From Psettodes erumei (taxonomy: Eukaryota; Chordata; Actinopteri; Pleuronectiformes; Psettodidae), in the NCBI GenBank assembly GCA_016785225.1, contig JAFBJZ010000620.1, positions 551,001-615,000 on the forward strand: a DNA stretch of 64,000 bases. Reading direction: 5' to 3'. How positions within the stretch are numbered: the stretch's first letter is position 1; the number at the start of each line of letters is the position of its first letter. Below are positions 1 to 12,701 of the stretch, one piece after another. Made by a program: the position numbers and the translations under genes. Below the pieces are notes generated by a model. That model was given only the letters and a program-made list of their open reading frames with translations. It did not search any database and was not told the DNA's origin.

Positions 1-1534
1 GCTCGCTGGGGTCTCGGCAGCGAAAACATCCCCTTAGCCCACCGACATCCAACCGAATAAAGAGCATATTAATACCAAAGACAGCCGCGGGTAGGACGTT
101 AACGCCGGGCCTCCCGCGTCATTCGGCTTCACCAACCTTTGCTCCGGTTTCTCCACCCAGCACCTCACGGCACCTCCACCCGGGCCATCCACCCTTTACA
201 AATACAAGATTATTCTGCTGCTGCTCTGTTTTAAGCCCCCCCCCAGCAGCTACAGTTAAACAAGTCAACGCAGGCAGGACCCATCTGTGTTCTTACACAA
301 CTGATGGCCACAATCTTTCAGTATCAGAAGTCTGCAGGAAACAAGATTTGAGTGAGTTTTGCATGAGTCTGAGAACAAACTAGTTTCAGTTTGAGTCAGG
401 AGATTAGGGTTTGATTAAATGTAAATCAACCTGCGGTCACAGACAGCAGCCGCCGCTCTGAACCGTCCTCGCCTGGCGTTTACACGCTGCAGGATCAGAT
501 GTCTGCATCCATCTGCTTATAACAACAAGCCTGGTTTGTGGCCATTTCCTGCAGACTTACCAAAAGCAATGACTTGCAGAAGACAAAAAAAAAAGTTCGT
601 CAGACAGCGAACCTCCCGCGACCAAAACTAAAAAGGAACACGTTCTCCGGCCTACAATGTACAAACTTTTATTTGTTGGGATCTGATCGCAGCCTGTGAG
701 CCTGAAGTCGGTGTGAAGTTTTGAACGTCGCGAGACAAACAGCTATCATCTGATTTCCAAGTTAAAAAACACAGGGTAGCGTTTACAAAACAGGATGCCG
801 AGGAAAGAGGAAGAGGCTGCTGACCTCCGCGTACATCCACCGCCAGCCTCTCTGTGCGTCATCCGTTTTGCGGCCGTGAAAAAGAGTGAGAGGGAAGAAA
901 TGAGGAAAGGACGGATGAGTGGAAAAGGCAGCGCAGCGATGGAACGCCTTGATAGGTGCAAAGCTGCAAATGACAGTTTATTAATAAGATGACAAGGGTT
1001 GTGTGGAGAATTCATTTCTTTTTTTTCCACATGAATTGGTATTGTAGTTGGATATTTGCCGCGCTTGAAAAGGTGAGCGAGAAACTGCGACCGCTGGTAA
1101 CTGGACGTCGAAATTTCTCCCCTCGCTTGTCAAAAATAGAAAGAAAAAAAAAAAACAACATTAGAAATGAATACAATGGAAGTCATGAAGAAGCTTGGGC
1201 ATTCGAGACACGGTGACCCCCACCTGGTGATTAAAAAGCTTCCTCTTCTCTTATTAGGGAGAGAAAGAGAAAGAGAAAGGGAACGAGAGCAGCAGCTGAG
1301 TTTCTTATCTGCTGCCACGAGGAAAAAACATGTGACGCTGTGTCTCACTTCCTTAAAAAAAAAAAGAATAGTCGCCTTTGGTGAAACTAAAGCTTGTCAA
1401 GAGTTTGACAGGAAGGTTGAGTCTTATTTCTGTACAGTAAACACAAAAACAATAAATTATTTATCAGGGCTGTGAGGGTGGGGGGTCGACGCCTGGAAGT
1501 CACCGGCCCCTGCCAGGACACAGTGTGCAACTCT

Positions 1535-1735
1535 CCATGAATTTGTCGTTTTCCACTTTTTGCTTTTGGCCAGATTAAACAAACGATACAGGTTTTGTTA
1601 GCCAGATTAGCATTGCTCCCCACTTGTTTACAGTCACACTTCGCTAAGCTAACTAGCTCGCTGCATGTTCAGCAGCATAAAAAAAGAGATATGCATCTTC
1701 TCATCTAACGCTCTGCAAGAAACCAAATAAGCATA
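1535..1735 (-). mobile_element. Foldback repeat, single arm, reverse orientation
   Basis: Contains CGCTAAGCTAACTAGC and CTTCTCATCTAACGCTCTGC, plus the inner block with CCAGATTAAACAAACGATA, all matching the reverse arm of the copies at 5208-5692 and 9009-9190. Confidence 0.65.
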
Positions 1736-2107
1736 TGGTGCACTGTGCAAATACACATACACAATGTGGTTTTAATGTGGAAATTAACTTGTGCGGAACG
1801 CGGCCGCCGCTCAGGTCTATTGTTTTCTAACCAGCATGCAGAACACTCGGCCTCGCTTCCGGTTTTCACCTCCCCGCTTCTTTCGCAGATGACGCGTGTG
1901 AAGCAAATTGAAACAGAAAGTGAATGAGATGCTCTTAATCAAATATGGCCAAAAAGGAGTGTGCTTCAGCTGTGGGGCTCAGGTGGATCTGTGGAGTCCA
2001 CGCACTGTTTCAGACAGATGACTGGATAACACCCCGCCCACAGTCTCTGTCCTTTCACTCCAGCTGAGCTCTGCAGCTCACCTTGCTCACTGTTCATCTG
2101 TTGCTTA

Positions 2108-2135
2108 ACACACACACACACACACACACACACAC
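2108..2135 (+). repeat. (CA)n microsatellite
   Basis: Uninterrupted CA dinucleotides, followed by the palindrome CCACGTGTGG. Confidence 0.95.
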
Positions 2136-3670
2136 CACGTGTGGCGTTCAAGATCCTAAAGAAATGTTTCTACATTCCCCGAACGGATCTCCCTCGGAAC
2201 AACTTGAGCTCCTCGAAACAATCGCCTCTCCCCTTTATAAAGCCAGCGCTTGTCCTGAGGGCGGCTCGCTTCACGCGCTCACACCTGGTAAGCACCAGGT
2301 GACGACGGCGGCCTGCCTGCCTGCCGCCGCACCGCTCTAATGGAGTTATCGCTGATTAATCGTCTGGCTGGAGGGCGGCGCGTCGAGGGAGAGAGAGAGC
2401 GAGAGAGGCCTGTGTTTACCGTCCAGGTTTTTCCAGCACGTTTCTCCACAGTCTCAACTCCTCATCTGTTTCTGCGCAGCCGCCCCCCCCCCCATTCATT
2501 CACTCTGCATTTTGATCTTAACTGCCAATCAGGGTCCGGCCCATTGCGCCCTCACAAACCCATCTGGGGCCCAGAATCAATACCTGACCCCACAGCCCCG
2601 CTCTCGTGGGAAATTAGAAATGGATTCAGCGGGAGGCAGAGTCGGTGTTCGGTTCGACTACATTTTGGGGGTTGGGGGGTGTTGATGAAAATGGGTTTTG
2701 TCGGCGAGGGTGGCGGTGGGTGATTCAGATGCGGAGAGGTGACGTGGAGCGGGGCTTTCCTCCGGGCCGCGGGGCTGTAGCTGTGACGAGGCAGAACGCT
2801 GCCGTCGCGTCAGGTGTCAGGGTGAAAATGAAGCCTGAGGAACGTGTCTACGTTCCATTTCTTCAGCCAAAACGCAAAACGAGCCCAAAACATAAAGAAC
2901 CAAAGAGCAACATGAAGCCACTGAGCCGCTCGGAGCCGTCTGCGAGCTGGAAAAGTGATGACTAAGTTGTTGTGAATGTGAAGGCTGAAGTCCTGCGCTG
3001 CCCGGCTCATAAATGCATTATGACTTAATGGGTGAGTTATTCTCTTTGTAGCCTCATCTGTGTGTAGTCAGTTTGAGGGGTAACGTTGTGTCTCCGTGCT
3101 CATCTCGGACTGTTTTGTGTTTGTTTTTGTGTCTCCCCGCGGATGTTTTGCATCTCTTTGTGGTCATTTTGTGCCTCCTTACAGCTGATTTACGTCTCCC
3201 TGGAGTGACTTCAAGTCGCTTGTTGTCGTCATTTTGCGTCTGGTTGTGGTCGTTTGGTGTCTTGTTTGCGCGAGTTTTGCATCTCTGTGGTCAATCTGCG
3301 TCTCTTGCTGTGACACTTTGCCCTCTGACCCCTGTGGCGTCCGGGCTGGGCCGACCCGGTGACTTTTTGACTCTTTCTTTAATATCAAAACAGAACCTCA
3401 CAGGTCCCAACAGAACCCGACTCACGTGAGAAAACATAAGGTGCACTCCTTAATATAACTCCCGCATGACCAGCAGCACGAGGCCATCTGCTCGTTTCAA
3501 CCCATCTGCTTTGAAAAGCAACTTCATCATCAACATCACACACACACACACACACAAACCGCCTTACATTGCAGTTTTATACCGTAAGTGCAAGGGAGAG
3601 TGTCTTCACGTCACAAGCCTTCCTGCTCCCCTTCACCCCCCCTCCCTCACATCCACATCCCGGAATTCAC

Positions 3671-3693
3671 AAAAAAAAAAAAAAAAAAGCGCA

Positions 3694-3734
<41 letters not shown>
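3671..3734 (+). repeat. Poly(A) run plus (AC)20
   Basis: An A18 run (3671-3688) followed by 20 AC units (3695-3734). Confidence 0.95.
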
Positions 3735-3737
<3 letters not shown>

Positions 3738-3829
3738 AGCATCTCCTCTTACCCATCTGTGCCTGTGTGGGAGATTTCAGAGGTTCATGGTGGATGAGAG
3801 CCCTGCTGATGTGAATCTGGTCGGGTCGT

Positions 3830-3967
3830 CGCGGTGCAGAAGACGCTATGCCATCGCATCGGTGATGCTGGAGACTCGGTAATAACCGGGGGCCGGGGGT
3901 CCTCTCTCTCTCTCTCTCTCTCTCTTCTTCAGCGGGGTTACTCTACAGTCATCTCGCAGTGTTTCGC

Positions 3968-4001
<34 letters not shown>

Positions 4002-4930
4002 GCTCTCCTCGCTTTTTATCCGCCGGATCAGACGCGCCGATGATCGCGTCCCGAGCAGGACCTCCGGTGGATCCCGGCGGTGATGGCTCAGCCTCCCCTC
4101 TCTCGCACTCTGATGTTGATTCCGCGAAAGACCGAGCGGCGGCTTGTCCGCGGTATTTAACAAAAAAAAAAAAAAAAAGAAAAAGCCCCAAATGGAGAGA
4201 TAACGCACAAAAACACGCCGCGCCGCCTCGGTGCGCAACGGAACGAGCCAAACGGTGCGGGAAAAGGATGGAGATGGAGAGATGAGGAGAGACACGGGGG
4301 TGGCGGCGTGTGTGGTGGGGGGGCGATCGCCGCTGTCTGCCGTCCTATTCGCCGTTTTCTGTCGTGTTTACGACCCGCTGTCGCCTCCTCCCTCCGTCTT
4401 CTCTATATATCTCTCTCTCCCTCTCTCTCTCCCCGTGATGCGTCTCCCTCTCTTCCGTCCTCCCTCCGCGCTGCGCTCTGCACCCGGTGTGACGCCTTTT
4501 CCGCTCGCAAGAAAACAAGACCCCCCCGCCCCTCTTCCTCCTCCTCCTCCTCCTCCTCCGGCTCTATTCCCCCCTTTTATTATTATTATTATTACTCCTT
4601 TTTCATCATCTCTTCCCTCTCTCGATCGGGCAGGCGGAGGTGGAAACGAGTGTGTGACGGGGGGTAAGTGAAAGAAAGCGGAGGGGGCCTGGAGGGAGGA
4701 GCCCCGCGAGGAGAGAGCTCCTCCCCGTTATGCTGCTTATCAGCGGCGGGCGAGGGGGGCGCCCGTCGTGCGGGAGGGAAATATAAAGGAGGAAATATGA
4801 GAGAGAGGAGGGGGGTGGGGCAGGGGCAGGAGCTGGGGCTGGGGCGGCGGGCTTGTGCAGAGGCCCATGCAGAGGAGGCCGGTATTATTATTATCACCGG
4901 TGCCTCTCTCCGGTGATACTTGGAGGAGTC
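3830..4930. promoter_or_regulatory. CpG/GC-rich block, possible promoter or 5' exon of an unseen gene
   Basis: About 1.1 kb with many CpG dinucleotides, (CT)n runs at 3902-3925 and 3970-3999, and GC content well above its neighbours. No coding exon is recognisable. It resembles a vertebrate CpG-island promoter. The downstream human neighbour of TAB1 is MGAT3, which has noncoding 5' exons, so this is a candidate for that gene. The orientation cannot be settled. Confidence 0.35.
3902..3999 (+). repeat. Two (CT)n microsatellites
   Basis: (CT)n at 3902-3925 and 3970-3999, at the left of the CpG-rich block. Confidence 0.95.
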
Positions 4931-5207
4931 TCACGGCGACAGCCACCCTAAATTTATCCACCCCCCACCCCGTCCAAGTTCTGCAGAACTAAAATAAAAA
5001 AAAAAAAAAAAAAACAGGACCGAGACCCGCACCAGAGCCCCCGTGAGGCTGCAATGCTCACTGCATACCGGAACAAAAAGTTGCATGAATAAAATAAAAG
5101 ATATATAAATACATAAAGCGTAGAGAGACAACACTTAAGAGACATTTACCAGCGTGGGTCAAAGAGTGTGAAGCTTTAGCCTGTAGGTGGCGCCACAGGA
5201 AACCAGC

Positions 5208-5692
5208 TTAAAGGAGCAGTTCGGGGAAATTCCCAGGATCCACTTCTTTACCAAGAGTGCGATGAGAAGACTGATGCCTTTAGTGTGTGTGCATTTGTTA
5301 AGGTTAGCTTAGCTGATTGTGTTAGATGGCGTTTATTTATTTATTGATTTATTTTTTTTGTTAAAAAGGGAAAAAAAAGTGGAAAAGTGACTGTGTGGTT
5401 TTGCTGAGAGAGGGCAAGCTAAACCACAAATTTCCGTTTTCACGCTTTTCAGTTTTGGTCCCAATTAAACCAATGGGATAAAATGTGTTACGCAGCGAGC
5501 TAACAGCTGGCTGGCAGATTGCCCCTCCTGTTTGCACTCATTATACTAATAATCTAACTGGCTGTTGGCTCCATCTAAATATTTATCATTATTTCAAACG
5601 CACCACTTAGCGCCACAGACACACTGTTCTTCTTATTTAACACCCTGCAAGAAAGAGAATGAGCGCATTAACGGTCAGCCTGTTCCTTTAAA
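5208..5692. mobile_element. Foldback repeat element with both arms
   Basis: Starts TTAAAGGAGCAG and ends CTGTTCCTTTAA, near-perfect inverted termini. Internally, GTTAGCTTAGCTGA follows the left end, while the right half has the family blocks (CTAACTGGCTGTTGGC, CTGCAAGAAAGAGAATGAG) in reverse orientation. I recognise this as an abundant percomorph nonautonomous repeat, but I cannot give its database name. No ORF is present. Confidence 0.7.
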
Positions 5693-5929
5693 TGAAAAAC
5701 AGTTGACGCTTCCTATATGTTTGTAAAGTCAGACGAATCACGAAGCTGAAACTATTGAACCTACTGATTGTCAGATTTGGTTCAACTTCCCTCAGTCTGG
5801 ACTTGGTCAACATGACGACGTGAAATAAATTCATAAGTGAGATTTTTAGCCGGGCCCAGGTTTCTTCAACAAAGAGGAATTACCAGACCGTTAAGATATT
5901 AAGACCAAACCATAAATAATACGTACACA

Positions 5930-6085
5930 CTGAAATTTGAGCATGGCCACCGCGCCGTCCCATCTCAGCAAGGATTCGACGCTGCAGACAGCAGCGACCT
6001 CAGACGTCAGATGTGTGTGATGTTCTGTACCAAATTTCACGGCATTCCGTCAATACTTCGAGATATTTTAATCAGAACCAAAAGC
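5930..6085 (+). repeat. Second piece of the same GCTAAC-type repeat family
   Basis: GTACCAAATTTCACGGCATT and CGAGATATTTTAATCAGAAC correspond to the 3' part of that family. It lies upstream of the 5' part at 6960-7160, so the two are separate insertions or rearranged. Confidence 0.5.
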
Positions 6086-6959
6086 GTCGACCTTGAAAGG
6101 CGAGCCGGGCCTGTCGAAGGGCTGCGATCCCCAGAGCTGCACAGACTCTGCCTACTGGTTTGACCTGCTAATCGATATATAACGCTAAGAGTGACAGTAT
6201 TTTCCATTTTTATAATCTGACATTACATCAAAGTACGAATGCTGCAGTTAAAGTACGACTTGAAGAGAAAATGTAAAAACGCATGATGAGTCAATTTCCT
6301 TTCAGCTGTACAGTCGCTGGTATATCGCTCCGTAATAACTATCACATTGTTGTAACTTGTCTGGCAATTTGACGCACAGTGTTGCCCTGCGGGAAATTGC
6401 CTGTCGAGCCACAACTGGGAGGTCAAGTGCAGTTAACCGTGGACTGTGCAAGAACGAACGGGCTGCGGTCGCCGCGAAGGAAAAGTCCTCCGGAGGCCAA
6501 AGCGTTGCCGTTCGTCACATCGGCGAGATTCACCAGCAAAGCCGCACAGTTCCTGTTCAAATCAAGCGATCGGAGCTCGAATCTCCAGGCGATCTGAATA
6601 AAAACTTGTTGGAATGAGATTGTGTTTTTGTGTGTGTGTGTGTGAGTGGATATGTGTACACACACCACACCCTTAAATTTGCCCCCGAGCACATTCTCTT
6701 CTTTTCGCATGAGTTTAAGAGCCTGTTTTTATGTCTTTTGATTTCTCTCTCTTTTTTTTGTGGCTGAGAGAACCCAGAAGAAATGAATCTCCATCACACG
6801 TGAATGTAGTGTGCGTTGTGTCTATATCAACAAACGTCCAGAAAAGCCTGCTCAAGTTTGTAATGTTACTTTACTTATTTGACTAGACAGTTCTTTATTT
6901 GCATTTTTATTTAATGACGGTTTGAAAGCACTAACTATATTTAATTACAGGTTGTTCAT

Positions 6960-7160
6960 ATTTACCTAAGGTCTACCAACGGCTCTCTGAGGCAACAACG
7001 CTTTGAACTAAATGCTAACAGGGAGCGCTAACACGCAATATTTCAGTTTAGCGTCCAGGCCTGCTAACATTTGTTAATGAAGTACTAAAGGTCAGCTGGT
7101 TGGACTGTCATTAGCTTTGCAGGTGTTTTGTGATAAAGTTTGGAAGTTTATAAAGTTTAT
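6960..7160 (+). repeat. Fragment of a second teleost interspersed repeat (GCTAAC-rich)
   Basis: GAACTAAATGCTAACAGG, CAGTTTAGCGTCC, GCTAACATTTG and TGTCATTAGCTTTGCAGGTG occur in the order I know from a very common percomorph repeat. Function and name are unassigned. Confidence 0.55.
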
Positions 7161-8515
7161 AAAGAAAGCCTCAGTTTGCTGATGTCATCCAGTGCACCGT
7201 CTGTAATTATTTGTACAGTACCGATACTGCAGCTGCTCGCTGTTCTGCTGTAAGCACCAGGCCTGTGTAAATAAAGCTGACCTTGCACTTATTTATCACC
7301 TCTTATCTTATTTCATAATAGGAATAAATCTTTTTTTTTTTTTCCAGGCTTAGTATCCGGTCAAAGGTGGGTCACTTTTTCGGCAGACTGAATCGTAGAG
7401 GGAGCCGTTCATTCCCGTGGACAAGAACCAGGTGCTCATTATTTGGCAGCTGTGATACTGATCACACCGACTATGACCTACTTATTTTTTAATGACTGCT
7501 TATGTGCGGTAGAGTCAGTGAAACCGTGCGCCCCGGCTTTTTGGTTAGACAATAAATACAGCTGGATACTTGGCCCCCAGGAGTGCAGCATCCAGCATCC
7601 AGCATCTCACATCAGGGCGAGATGTTCAACCCCGCACCCTGCGCTCGTCCCCCCCTCGGAGAAGTCGGGGGGGAGGCTCAGAGGCCCACGTCTCCCGCTG
7701 CTCCCGCTCTTTTTTATCAAATATTGATATGGGCCTGTCAGCCTCATCAGATTTTTATCCCCGGCAGCAGGAGACGGGCTCATAAAGCCGGGTTATGAAG
7801 TTAGTTTTAGTGATACCCGGAGCCCCATCAAATCTGGAACACGGCGGGAAGTGAAAAAGAAAAGACTGGCTCCCTCCCTCTGTGTGGGTTTTTCTGGTCG
7901 ACCACAAGAATTTTGGAGCAGGCAAGAAACGCCCTCCTCCAACAAATGATTATTTTTTATCACATTTGGTATCAGACAGCGATAGCTGTACGGATAAGTA
8001 ACGTTTGTCGTCACGCAGTGATGTTTACTTGCTCCATAAAGGATTTGCTGTATTTACATCAGTATTTTGGAGTAAAAGCGGCTGATACGTTAAAGATAAA
8101 CTGAACAAACAACAAAAATATAAAGGCTCCTTGCACCTTTCATGGATTTTTGGCTCATTATGAGAATGTAAATTAAATTCTAACCATCTGACCATCCCAT
8201 AGTCTTAACCTCCTGTTTATACAGGCCAACCTGTTCAGTCCAGCATGAACCAATCGTCTCCAATCTAAGACACGATTTTTAAGAAAATTAATTTCACTAC
8301 CCCAAAGTGTCAGGTGAGAACAAATACATGAAACCATCATACAACGTCAAAAGTCCAATTTGAAACAATCGTTGCATGCCGTCACAAAAACAGCCAACTT
8401 CTGTCTCGACGTATCAAATCCAACACGCTCAAAAGCCATAGTTCAAGAGAAAATGGAAAACTCTCCAGACTTCCAACGTGGATCTCATTTTCCAAGATGC
8501 ATAAGTGTTCACACG

Positions 8516-8517
<2 letters not shown>

Positions 8518-8547
<30 letters not shown>
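8518..8547 (+). repeat. (CA)n microsatellite
   Basis: About 15 CA units in gene-free DNA. Confidence 0.95.
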
Positions 8548-8553
<6 letters not shown>

Positions 8554-9008
8554 GACCTCGAAATGCAGAATGTTAAATATTCAGGAAAGAGCCTTCTCAG
8601 ATGACGCTGGAGATATGAGGGATATGCAGGACTTTGATCCGGGTCCAGGCAAACTGAACCGGCACTGTTTGGCTGCAGAACTCACCTCCGCGACCACCAA
8701 GCGCCCCCCAGATAAAATTCCACACTGAAAGACAGACAGACGTTTGGAGCTGGAGACGGAGCATCAGAATGAACTCGAGGCAAGGTTACGGGGACATGGA
8801 CGCACGCCTGTGTGTGGATACAGGGCGTATTAGCTCCGGGTTTTGTTCTTGCCTTTGAGACCGAAGGCAAACCGCGTTAAATCTGCGGGGCTAAACAGAA
8901 CAATATGAGGTGGAGGGAAAAAAGAGTTGATCCAAAAAAAAAATCTCATTTCAGTCAAAAAGGTCACGACTACAAAGACAGGAAGCACGCTTAATGCACT
9001 TTTTTTTT

Positions 9009-9190
9009 CAGAGTTAGATGAGAACGATACCACTGTCATGTGCGTCAAATACGAGGCTGGAGCAAGGAGCTTAGCCTAGCTTAGCATAAAGCCTGGAAGC
9101 CTGTCTGTTTCCAATGATTGTGCTAAGCTAAGCACGAAGCAGGGGCGTGATATGGATCGTCTCATCTAACGTCTGGCAAGAAAACTAAAC
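9009..9190. mobile_element. Compact palindromic copy of the foldback repeat
   Basis: The left arm GAGTTAGATGAGAACGATAC with AGCTTAGCATAAAGCCTGG is followed at once by the reverse-oriented arm (GTGCTAAGCTAAGC, GATCGTCTCATCTAACGT). The middle of the element is missing, leaving two arms of about 85 bases that can pair into a hairpin. Confidence 0.75.
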
Positions 9191-9676
9191 AGGCTTTTTC
9201 CCCCCGAGGTGTTTAACTGTTCTGATGAAAAAAAAAAAAATTCAAGTCTGTTTCCAAACATTTTATGCAAAATTCAAGGTTTCTGAAACAGCTTCCCTGA
9301 CAGACAGACAAACAGCGTGCTGTGGTTTGCAGCTAATACTTCCTGTTTCTGCAAGTGGTTACCATCAAACACCAGAATCACACTGAGAAAATTTTTCTCT
9401 AAAAGTACTTGTCAGGAGCTCTCAATCTAATTTATGAACGAAAAGCAAATGAGAGTGAATTTGTAGGATTTTTAGAGATGCCTCTGTCCATCTGTGCCTT
9501 TTGAATCGTGTAACGGTCCCTAACACACAAGCTGCATGCAAAAACACAACACTTGAACTTCAGCAGGGGTGTGAACACTGGGTAAACAAGGACCAACAGC
9601 ATTCAACTGTCACACCTGCATCAGTTTACAAACACACACTGAGCTCATGGCGGGGATTTGAGAACTTGGTACTTAC

Positions 9677-9880
9677 CTCTCACACTTTCTCCTGCCCACG
9701 GTTTTGAAGCCTGAGCGTTAAAAGTCCGGCTCCAGGTGAACCGGTTTCCCCCTCGGCTGCTGCCGCTGCGTCCTGGACGGACTCTGGCTCCCAGGTGACG
9801 GTAACGAGCTCTGCCATTAAAGGTGAGACGAATCAGGTGAGCGTGGGCTGAGCACAGTCTGCAGACACGCTGCTTCACCG
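9677..9880 (-). other. Candidate noncoding 5' exon with a perfect splice donor
   Basis: On the minus strand GAG|GTAAGT at 9671-9679 is a full consensus donor. The sequence just upstream (9677 to about 9880) is GC-rich and not repetitive, with no similarity I recognise. It could be a 5' untranslated exon of a gene whose coding part lies left of the window. The upstream exon boundary is arbitrary. Confidence 0.25.
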
Positions 9881-12475
9881 CCCGTGTTTACACCCTAAAC
9901 ACACCCACAGAGCGGCAGGTCTCGGCTGGTCACCTGTTAACGTCACCCCAGGGAGTGAGATTTCTAAAAAAATATACATATATATCATCAGTGACAGTAA
10001 CTTCCCCTTCTCAGGTATGTACACGTATGTATCTGCTGACTCTGCACTGAGAGACGCTATCGAGAGTGCAGTCGTGTGTCTTGCACAACATTATGTGTTG
10101 CCTGAGTTGTCATGGCGACTAAACCTGCAAGCGTCGGGTTACAGGGTGGTTTGTTTTTAACTGTTTGGGCACCCCGCCGCCACAAACGAAATGTCAGTCT
10201 GCGCCTGAAGGGAACAGGGCTGCTAACGTGAAGACGCGCCTCTCCGCGCGACAGGTCTGGAAGTGTGCGGCTCCACATTGCCACCTGATGGAGCGGCCGA
10301 AAACCGGCGGCAGACACCCAGGGCCCCGAGAAACCTCATCACACCGTCGGATTTTTCAGCTGCTATGTCACAAACACAACCTCCGGAGTCTCCATGAGGA
10401 TTTAACTGATGATGATAGGAGCTGCACATAAATGTCATCTCGTCTCAAGTGTGTTCATCCTCTGATTTACAGCTGTCTGGCTCTGCCTGCCTCTTCCACT
10501 AAATCTGAACTGGAGTCAGTTTGCAGACAAGACCTAGAGTCAACATCACGTGAAATATCATGCATCTTCTTTTTTCCTCTGTGTCACCCTGCATATGTTT
10601 GAAACTGAAGCCGTCTTATTTAAATAACATAAAATGAAATAACATCTCCAGCCCTGGAACGGGGCCCGGGATTTGTCAACATCCACGGCCACGGCAGGAC
10701 CATCCATCACAACAACGGAGCGGGTCGTGTTCTACAGTAAACACTCAGCACGCAGCGGATTCACATCATACAGCTTAACAATCAAACGCAACGCACAAAG
10801 AGAATAAAGATACATCAGCCAAAGGACGAACACTGTACAAGTGTCGACTTCCTCACCGACGGCAACAAACTCTGTTCCACCGCTCCCATCATTCACCTTG
10901 GACTTTTTTTTTTTCTTCCTTTCCTTCCATCTTCTACAAGGAGCAATAAAGTTAATTGAACCCACTTTTCCATAATTATGTCATGGCCTGAGCAGAAGGA
11001 AAAACACCAATTACCCCTAAAATGAGCAATTAGCAACAAGCGCGGCGTCTGCTTTGATACTGAACAGCTCCCTGCTACAGCAGAGCTCCGACTGCTGATG
11101 CGAGGGTTCAACGTCAAACACTTTTTCATCCATTTACTCCTCTCTTTTTTTTTCCTGCTTGTCCCGATCACGTCAATTAGGGTTTCAGAAGAGTGCGAAG
11201 TGAATTAACTCCTGAATCCTAAGAGGAAGGAGTTATGGGAAGGAAGTTGGATAGTGCCCGGCTGCTTTCGGGTTGATTTGGGAAAAAAAAAGAATTAATA
11301 AAAACATGTTTTTTATTCCCACAGATGAACACAAACTAACAGCAGACAAGGTGAGATCATGCTGAGATACTCGCTGGAAATCTTTCAGCTATTTCTGTCA
11401 CAGAGGAGAGTCAGTGTTATCTCAGCCTCCTGTGAGTGAAATTGTGTGAAACTTCTTTTTTTAGACTGGAAAATCCCTTTCCTCCTTCTTGGGAGTGATT
11501 CTGGAAAACGGGAGATTTTAATGAGGCAGGTGGAGGGGAAACCAGTAAAGCTGCATCAGGAAATACAGAGACATTTGGAGACATTTGACCTTAGCTGGTG
11601 AGGAAGAGCGTCTGATTCCTGCCACGGTGGCTCTGAAAACGCGAGGCAGAAAAACCAAAAGAGCGACAGCTCAGTTTGATTTGATGGATGAACCTCCACC
11701 CCCTCCCCCCTCCACATCCTTCATCCGCTGCACGATGGTGTCTTCCTCTTCCTCATCAGGTGGAAAGAGTAAGACGCCTCGAGCACAAGGAGGCAAACTT
11801 CAGCTTCCAGCTTCTCGCACGCTCCCGAAACTCCTTTAATAACACAACATGACCTCGCACAGGAAATTACTATCAGACTAACAAATTGGGGTTGTTTTTT
11901 ATCAGAATGAGGCAAATTTTTTGTTGTAATTTTCTAAATAAAGCTGAATCTGCTTCTAATTTGTTTGAAATATGTCACGTAAGTGTTCATATGAAGAGAC
12001 GCCCATTCACTCATTTGTTTATATGCATTTCATTACAAATAAAAAAGTACTTTCATTCATTCTCCTTTAAGGCCTTACAGTATGTGATTATTCTCAGCTC
12101 TGTGAGATTCCTGTTTGCAGAAACATGTTTTTTTTTTTTCATCGGACAAAAACAAACAAACAAAAAAAAAACCTGGGTACAATCTGGATTACATATATTA
12201 TTCACAATCACTCATGACCAGCGTCGATGGTGTTTTTTGGTGTCTCGCTCTTTCAGGGATCATTTCCTCCCCACATCAGCTTCACAGTTCTTTGAGAGCG
12301 AGAAAACCTCCGTTGCTCCCCATGCACCTTTCAGTCACTTTTTTTTTTTTTTTTTTACGTTTACGATTGATTAATAGCATGTTATCGGTCAGCCCAACCG
12401 CCTCCTACAAAAAAAAAAACCTCTGTCCCTTCACAATGCCTCCATGGCGCCAGACTTCCCAGCAGCTCGTCCTCA

Positions 12476-12701
12476 TCACTGGGGTCCCAGTCCACCCAGG
12501 GCGCTCTGGCCGTCGCTGTGGTCGCTCCCCCACAGGCGGTAAAACTGACTGAAGTCCACGTATGGCGGCACTCGGCCCGTCTCGTCGGGCTGCGCCGCCT
12601 GGCTGCCTCGCTGGCGGAACAGGCTGCCGTCGCCCGAGCTGGAGCTGGAGCTCTGCGTCTGGGTGTTGGTGGACTGGAGGGTGGCCGTCGGGCTCTGACT
12701 G
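12476..12701 (-). CDS. tab1: tab1 terminal coding exon 11
   Basis: Encodes residues 432-506: LQSTNTQTQSSSSSS, then RVPPYVDFSQFYRLW at bases 12530-12562 plus two codons before, and a short acidic/Gly tail ending LGPQ and TGA. The Y-V-D-F-x2-F-Y-R-L-W motif is the helix that docks on TAK1. The acceptor CCCCAG|CAG directly adjoins a very long C/T-only tract. Confidence 0.96.

Larger units (their letters stand above)
1..3829. other. Gene-free stretch, left edge
   Basis: No ORF or exon here resembles a known protein. It contains a reverse-oriented foldback-repeat arm (1535-1735), a (CA)14 run near 2108-2135 and scattered GC-rich patches. If mgat3 follows tab1 as in human, this could be its first intron, but nothing in the sequence proves that. 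Confidence 0.5.
4931..12475. other. Intergenic or intronic DNA downstream of tab1
   Basis: No coding exon is recognisable apart from the probable tab1 3' UTR at the right end. Minus-strand poly(A)-signal candidates are ATTAAA at 11835-11840 and AATAAA at 11312-11317. The stretch carries foldback elements (5208-5692, 9009-9190), two pieces of another teleost repeat (5930-6085, 6960-7160), and a consensus-quality minus-strand splice donor at 9671-9679. Confidence 0.5.

Noticed and set aside
3846..4295. 149-codon ORF with RERERER and poly-Phe runs
   Set aside because: Translation of CT/GA and poly(A) simple repeats.
1..12475. mgat3 coding exon expected downstream of tab1
   Set aside because: No long single-exon ORF and no glycosyltransferase motif found; if present, the coding exon is left of the window.
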